NCBI GenBank assembly: GCA_034436555.1
Contig: DAOTUU010000061.1
Span: forward strand, 1 to 64,000
Direction: 5' to 3'
DNA from: JAFMJV01 sp034436555
GTDB lineage: Bacteria > Chloroflexota > Limnocylindria > Limnocylindrales > CSP1-4
DNA: 64,000 nucleotides
Below the pieces are notes generated by a model that was not told the origin of the DNA, did no database searches, and saw only the letters and a list, made by a program, of their open reading frames with translations. Within the stretch, counting starts at the first letter, position 1; every line of letters starts with the position of its first letter. Of this stretch, positions 58,471 through 64,000 are shown in pieces. Position numbers and translations under genes: made by a program.

Positions 58471-59654
58471 TGCCCCCTGGCGTCGGCTTTCAGGGACTGT
58501 CCCAGACGTTCAGCCTGGGCGAGCTGGGGTTCCTCGTCCTCGCCCTCGGGGTGGCGGCGGTCGCCGCGTTCCTGTTGACGCCGGTGGCCATCCGGTTCGC
58601 CACGCGAGCGGGCGCCATCGACCTCCCCGACGAGGGCCGGCGCGTCCACCGCGACCCCATCCCGCGCGGCGGCGGCCTGGCGGTCGCCCTCGCGTTCGTG
58701 GTGATCGGCAGCCTGTTCCTGTGGCTGGCGGAGACCCGCCACATCTACGCCAACTGGCCGCGCGTGACCATGCCCGGTCTGTCATTCGATCCGGCCCAGG
58801 TGGTGGGCCTCATGGGGGGTGTCGGACTCGCGGCGGTGCTCGGCTTCATCGATGACCGATGGCAGCTGCGAGCGCGCTGGCAGCTGCTGGAGCAGATCGT
58901 CCTCGCCCTGACCGCCATCGCGGCTGGCGTGCTCATCACCTTCGTGGTCAACCCGTTCGCGATGCTCAGTCCGGCCCTGGGCAGCAACCCCATCTACTTC
59001 GACGACACGCTCGGATACGTCGTGACCGCGCTGTGGGTCGTGGGCATGATCAACAGCATCAACTTCATCGACGGGCTGGACGGGCTCTCCACCGGCGTGT
59101 CGCTGATCGCCGCGCTGACGCTCGGCGTGATCTCGCTGACGGGCAGCGTCTGGACGGTGGAGCCGCTGGTGGCGCTGCTGTGCGCGGTCCTGGCCGGCGC
59201 TCTCGCGGGCTTCCTGCCCTGGAACTTCCATCCCGCGCGGGTGTTCATCGGCACGACGGGCGTCTATGCCGTGGGGTACGCGCTGGCGATCCTCTCGATC
59301 ATGGGCACGGCCAAGGTGGCCGTCGCACTGCTCATCCTGGGGGTGCCCATCATCGACACGTTCTGGATCATCGTCCGGCGCGTGTCCCACGGCAAGTCGC
59401 CGTTCACCCCCGATCGCGGCCACATCCACCATCGACTGCTGGACCTGGGCCTGTCGCACCGCAACGCCGTGCTCGTGATCTACGGCCTGTGCGCGATCCT
59501 GGCGGTGGTCAGCATCGTGCTCTCTCAGCTTCAGGCGCTGTATGCCTTCATGGCCATCGTGCTGGCGGGCGGCCTCGTGCTGTACCTCGCCTCGCGTCGG
59601 GCGCAGGAGGCCCTGGACGCGCGCAGCTACCCGGAGGACGACCCGGCAGCCTGA
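58470..59654 (+). CDS. WecA/MraY-family polyprenyl-phosphate sugar-1-phosphate transferase
   Basis: This polytopic transferase of 394 residues attaches a sugar-phosphate (probably GlcNAc-1-P) to undecaprenyl phosphate. GFIDDRWQLRARWQ holds the first Asp pair, NSINFIDGLDGLS the second site, and the HIHHRLLDLGLSHRNAV tail is WecA-like. The third motif, GD-x-G in MraY and WecA, reads FIGTTGVY here, so the usual Mg-binding Asp is Thr. It starts with GTG at the glyA stop. A lineage-specific variant active site is possible. Confidence 0.8.
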   Translation: MPPGVGFQGLSQTFSLGELGFLVLALGVAAVAAFLLTPVAIRFATRAGAIDLPDEGRRVHRDPIPRGGGLAVALAFVVIGSLFLWLAETRHIYANWPRVTMPGLSFDPAQVVGLMGGVGLAAVLGFIDDRWQLRARWQLLEQIVLALTAIAAGVLITFVVNPFAMLSPALGSNPIYFDDTLGYVVTALWVVGMINSINFIDGLDGLSTGVSLIAALTLGVISLTGSVWTVEPLVALLCAVLAGALAGFLPWNFHPARVFIGTTGVYAVGYALAILSIMGTAKVAVALLILGVPIIDTFWIIVRRVSHGKSPFTPDRGHIHHRLLDLGLSHRNAVLVIYGLCAILAVVSIVLSQLQALYAFMAIVLAGGLVLYLASRRAQEALDARSYPEDDPAA

Positions 59655-59721
59655 CGCCCCCGCGTCCGGGTGTCCGCTCCCGGCGTCCAGCGTCGCGTCG
59701 CCGCCAGCTCATGCCGGTGCC

Positions 59722-59730
59722 TGCTATACT
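59722..59730 (+). promoter_or_regulatory. Extended -10 promoter of the ATP synthase operon
   Basis: TGCTATACT is an extended -10 (TG-n-TATACT). It ends nine bases before the TTG start of the small atpZ-like gene, so transcription would begin almost at the start codon. No -35 is clear. Confidence 0.5.
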
Positions 59731-59739
59731 GCCGTCGCT

Positions 59740-59982
59740 TTGGGAACGCCCTCGAACGGTTCAGCGCGTGCGTTCGCGTACGTCGCACTGTTCTCGGAGA
59801 TCGGCCTCGTCCTGTTCGTGACGACGATGGGTGGGGCGCTTGCCGGAGCCTGGCTCGACAGCCAGCTGAAGACCACCCCGCTGTTCATCGTGGGGGGGTT
59901 CCTGGCGGGAGCCTCGCTGGGAGCCCTCGCGGACTGGCGACTGATCACCCGGTTCCTCGCTCGGCTGGATCAGGACGCATGA
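59740..59982 (+). CDS. atpZ: AtpZ/AtpI-family membrane protein of the ATP synthase operon
   Basis: The 80-residue product has two membrane helices (VALFSEIGLVLFVTTMGGALAGAWL and LFIVGGFLAGASLGALADW) and matches the small AtpZ/AtpI proteins that precede atpB and help assembly or Mg transport. TTG 59740 is the only start codon in a suitable place and sits nine bases after the -10, so the mRNA may be nearly leaderless. No Shine-Dalgarno is visible. Confidence 0.72.
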   Translation: MGTPSNGSARAFAYVALFSEIGLVLFVTTMGGALAGAWLDSQLKTTPLFIVGGFLAGASLGALADWRLITRFLARLDQDA

Positions 59983-60019
59983 CGCTGGACGCGGATGGAC
60001 AATCGATGATGGAGCGCGC

Positions 60020-61054
60020 GTGACGAACGAACACGGCCCGATCGAGACCCTTGGTGACGCGACCGCGCCCAAGGGCAAGCGCGGCGGGCCGCTGCGTTGG
60101 CTGCTGCCCCTCATCGTCGCGGTCATCGTGATCGACGTGCTGGCGCTGTTCATCGTCCCTCCGTACCCGGAGGGAGGCCAGCCGGGTGACAGCTGCAGCT
60201 TCCCCGAGTGCTTCATCGAGAGCACCCTCCACCTGCCGGCGCCCCATGTGATCTGGGCCGCGGACGGCGGCCATGGCGGCACGGGCATGATCCTGGCTGA
60301 GGCGACCATCACCGACAGCCTGTTCACGATGGTCCTCATCACGATCATCGTGCTGGTCGGCATCATCCTCATGACGCGGGGTCGCTCGCCCGTCCCGGGA
60401 CGGGTCCAGAACTTCGTGGAGTGGGGCCTGGAGGCGCTCGACGGCTTCGCCCGTGGTATGGGCGGCTCGGCGGCGGCCCGATACGTGCCCATGTTCTCGG
60501 CGTTCTTCATCCTCATCCTGGCGTTCAACTGGAGTGGCCTCATCCCGGTGGTCGGCCGGGTGGACGGCCTGCGCGCGCCCACGAGCGATGTGAACGTCAC
60601 CATCGGGCTGGCCCTGGTGGCCTTCCTCACGTTCCACGTCGAGGGGTTCCGGCGCCTGGGCGGACGCGGCTACCTGTCCAAGTTCTTCCCGCTGTACGAG
60701 TTCAAGCAGGGCATCGGCGCGGGCGTCATCGCCCTGTTCGTGGGCCTCATCGAGCTGATGCTCGAGTTCGTGAAGCCGCTCACGCTGTCGATGCGACTCT
60801 TCGGCAACATCTACGGCGGCGAGGTCGCCCTGGGCGTGGTCACCGCGCTCACCCTGGCCGTCCTGCCCGTCGCCCTCTACGGGCTGGAGATCATGCTCAC
60901 CTTCGTGCAGGCGCTCATCTTCAGCACGCTCGCGCTGATGTTCACGATCGCTGCGATCGAGAGCCATCACCACGAGGAAGGTGAGGAGGGCCACGAGGCC
61001 ATGGAGGCTCTCGGCGACGCCATCCACCACCCCCACCCCGCCGCGGCCCACTAG
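60020..61054 (+). CDS. atpB: ATP synthase F0 subunit a
   Basis: This is the proton-channel subunit. The GTG at 60020, five bases after GGAG, gives 344 residues. The essential Arg is in LTLSMRLFGNIYGGE. FNWSGLIPVVGRV and LYGLEIMLTFVQALIFSTLALMF are family segments. A long periplasmic loop with two Cys (SCSFPECF) is present near residue 60. The C-terminal tail is His/Glu-rich (SHHHEEGEEGHEAM), beyond the usual length. Confidence 0.95.
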   Translation: MTNEHGPIETLGDATAPKGKRGGPLRWLLPLIVAVIVIDVLALFIVPPYPEGGQPGDSCSFPECFIESTLHLPAPHVIWAADGGHGGTGMILAEATITDSLFTMVLITIIVLVGIILMTRGRSPVPGRVQNFVEWGLEALDGFARGMGGSAAARYVPMFSAFFILILAFNWSGLIPVVGRVDGLRAPTSDVNVTIGLALVAFLTFHVEGFRRLGGRGYLSKFFPLYEFKQGIGAGVIALFVGLIELMLEFVKPLTLSMRLFGNIYGGEVALGVVTALTLAVLPVALYGLEIMLTFVQALIFSTLALMFTIAAIESHHHEEGEEGHEAMEALGDAIHHPHPAAAH

Positions 61055-61121
61055 GCCGCCATCACCCAAGGCACAGGCACCGGGCGCCGCCCGGAGGCAC
61101 CCACAGGAGGGACCACGGTCC

Positions 61122-61340
61122 ATGGAGAATATCGGCGCGGGCCTCGCTGCACTCGGCGTCATCGGCCCCGGCATCGGCATCGGCATCCTGGGCGGCATGG
61201 CCGCCGCGGCGATCGGCCGGAATCCTGACGCGGCCAGCCAGGTGCGCGGTCTGGCCATCATCCTCGCGGCGTTCGCCGAAGGCCTGGGCGTGCTGGCGGT
61301 CGTGGTCGGCCTGCTGGCGATCTTCCTCGGCGGCTCCTGA
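61122..61340 (+). CDS. atpE: ATP synthase F0 subunit c
   Basis: The 72-residue rotor-ring hairpin has a Gly-rich first helix (GPGIGIGILGGMAAAAIGRNP), the polar loop GRNPDAASQVR, and a second helix with the carboxylate Glu in AAFAEGLGVLAVVVGLL. The absence of the Na-binding Gln/Ser set suggests H+ coupling. AGGAGG is 12 bases upstream of the ATG. Confidence 0.96.
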   Translation: MENIGAGLAALGVIGPGIGIGILGGMAAAAIGRNPDAASQVRGLAIILAAFAEGLGVLAVVVGLLAIFLGGS

Positions 61341-61373
61341 GCTCCCAGACCGTCCAGCTAGGAGAAGCTCGCC

Positions 61374-61982
61374 GTGGACCTGCTCGCCGTCGCCGGTGGC
61401 GTCACACAACGGGCGCTGACGTTCGCCGCTGAGGCAGCGGAGGGCGCGGAGGGCCATGCGGCCGCCCCCGCCCAGTTCCAGATCAACCTGTTCTGGATCA
61501 TCGTCGCGGCCCTCAACTTCCTCGTCTTCTTCGCGATCGTCTACCTCATCGTGCTCAAGCCGGTGGGTCGGATGCTCGCGGAACGGCGCGAGCGGATCGC
61601 CCAGGGCCTCAAGGACGCGGACGCGGCGCGCCGTGACCGCGAGGCCGCGGCCGACCAGCGCCAGGCCGTCCTCGCGGAGGCGCGTCGTGAGGCCAATGAG
61701 ATCCTCGCCCGGGCCCAGCGCCTTGCGGACGAGACCCGCGAGCAGGGCGTGGCCGAGACCCGCGCGGACATCGAGCGGCTGCGCGCCCAGGCGGTCGCGG
61801 ACATCGACGCTGAGCGCCAGCGGGCACTCAGCGACGTGCGCGCCCAGGTCGCCGACCTCGCCCTCCAGGCGGCCGGCAAGGTCGTGGGTGAGACCATGAC
61901 CGACCAGCGTGAGCGCCGGCTGGTGGACGAGTTCCTGTCCCAGGTGACGGCATCGGTGCCGTCCGGCGGCGACCGGAACTAG
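61374..61982 (+). CDS. atpF: ATP synthase F0 subunit b
   Basis: This is the peripheral stalk subunit, 202 residues from GTG. An N-terminal soluble segment of about 35 residues precedes the membrane helix (FWIIVAALNFLVFFAIVYLIV). A long charged coiled coil rich in Arg, Ala and Glu follows, ending in the delta-binding part. AGGAG lies nine bases upstream. It is one gene, not the paired b/b' form. Confidence 0.95.
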   Translation: MDLLAVAGGVTQRALTFAAEAAEGAEGHAAAPAQFQINLFWIIVAALNFLVFFAIVYLIVLKPVGRMLAERRERIAQGLKDADAARRDREAAADQRQAVLAEARREANEILARAQRLADETREQGVAETRADIERLRAQAVADIDAERQRALSDVRAQVADLALQAAGKVVGETMTDQRERRLVDEFLSQVTASVPSGGDRN

Positions 61983-61993
61983 GGCGCTTGACG

Positions 61994-62539
61994 ATGGCAG
62001 GCAACCGCAGCACCGCGCGGCGCTACGCCGAGGCGGCATTCCAGATCGCCGAGCGCGATGGCACGGTCGACGAGTGGCTGGACGCCTTCGCGGCGGCCGA
62101 GGCGCTGCTCGCCGAGCCCGACCTCGCGCGACTGCTGGTCAATCCCGCGGTGCCTGCCGCATCTCGGCAGGCGCTGCTCGAGCAGGTGGCGGGTGATCGC
62201 GTCTCTGGCGCGCCGCGACGATTGCTCGGGCTGCTGGTGGCGCGCGGTCGCATCGAGCGGCTGCCCGAGGTCGCGCGCGAGTTCCGGCGTCTCCACCGAC
62301 AGCGCGAGGGCATCATCCAGGCCTCCATCACGAGCGCCGCACCACTCACCGCCTCGGAGGTGGAGGCGCTCACCGCGCGGCTCACCGCCACGACGGGCGG
62401 CACGGTGGAGGTCTCCCTCAGCGTCGACCCGGCGCTCCTGGGCGGCGTGCAGGTCCGTCTCGGGGACCGACTGATCGACGGCAGCGTCCGGGGGCGCCTG
62501 GAGCGGCTGCGCAGCAAGCTCGCATCCGGCGCCCTGTAA
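61994..62539 (+). CDS. atpH: ATP synthase F1 subunit delta
   Basis: This stalk protein links the b subunits to F1. The ATG at 61994 gives 181 residues; an in-frame TTG six bases earlier is possible. The pattern ARRYAEAAFQIAERDGTVDEWL and the end VQVRLGDRLIDGSVRGRLERL are typical of OSCP/delta. It is followed by atpA. Confidence 0.94.
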   Translation: MAGNRSTARRYAEAAFQIAERDGTVDEWLDAFAAAEALLAEPDLARLLVNPAVPAASRQALLEQVAGDRVSGAPRRLLGLLVARGRIERLPEVAREFRRLHRQREGIIQASITSAAPLTASEVEALTARLTATTGGTVEVSLSVDPALLGGVQVRLGDRLIDGSVRGRLERLRSKLASGAL

Positions 62540-62561
62540 CGCACCACGAGGTTCCGCATCG

Positions 62562-64000
<1,439 letters not shown>

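Overview
This window is about 64 kb of a very GC-rich bacterial chromosome (roughly 70% G+C by eye). It has short intergenic gaps, many ATGA/GTGA/TGATG start-stop overlaps, and many GTG or TTG starts. It opens in the last codons of rpmH, beside rnpA-yidD-yidC-khpB, the classic neighbourhood of a replication origin; dnaA would lie to the left, outside the window. Two genes point to coenzyme F420 use (an Fgd-type glucose-6-phosphate dehydrogenase and an F420/FMN split-barrel protein). Together with the GC content and gene order, the best guess is a member of the Chloroflexota, possibly near Limnocylindria. An actinobacterium is not excluded, and the taxonomy is inference.

Layout. (1) 1-3153: rpmH end, rnpA, yidD, yidC and khpB, overlapping and co-directional; then fgd. 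(2) 4246-22277: an accessory catabolic block. It holds an ABC sugar-type importer whose two permeases are fused in one chain, two closely similar GntR/FCD regulators, two M20 amidohydrolases, a MetE-fold protein without zinc ligands, a D-2-hydroxyacid dehydrogenase, a class III aminotransferase, a medium-chain dehydrogenase, an S9 peptidase and an enolase-superfamily enzyme. A GATCAAAGATCA site recurs in its divergent intergenic regions. A six-copy 62-bp palindrome array lies just upstream of the aminotransferase. The block ends in what looks like a truncated alpha/beta hydrolase start. (3) 22213-31827 (minus strand): tmRNA, htrA, smpB, a leader with a tiny ORF, ctpA, ftsX, ftsE, hisN, a GNAT gene, prfB with its programmed +1 frameshift, and a coupled cysteine-rich small protein. 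(4) secA on the plus strand. (5) 35342-43936 (minus strand): small membrane protein, prs, gyrA, an AlkD-like gene, gyrB, parB and parA; parA through gyrA are linked by overlaps. (6) 44173-48355 (plus strand): a LAGLIDADG-like protein, mreD, PBP2 and rodA. (7) 48425-52782: a J-domain gene, a non-coding GC-rich stretch and two adjacent insertion sequences. (8) 52799-64000 (plus strand): rplU-rpmA-rpmE, a DUF1385 protein, prfA, prmC, glyA, a WecA/MraY-like transferase and the ATP synthase genes atpZ, atpB, atpE, atpF, atpH and atpA (cut by the window end).

How it works together. The housekeeping parts form recognisable modules: protein insertion (YidC/YidD/SecA), ribosome rescue and termination (ssrA, smpB, prfA, prmC, prfB), division and wall growth (FtsEX, CtpA, MreD, PBP2, RodA), and chromosome topology and segregation (ParAB, GyrAB). 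The catabolic block looks like a GntR-controlled uptake and breakdown system for a small organic substrate, perhaps a sugar acid or acylated amino compound; its true substrate cannot be read from the sequence.

Most unusual features: the palindrome array at 12707-13032, the permease fusion, the CX3CX2C-doubled protein coupled to prfB, the leader peptide before smpB, and the AlkD-like gene placed between gyrB and gyrA.
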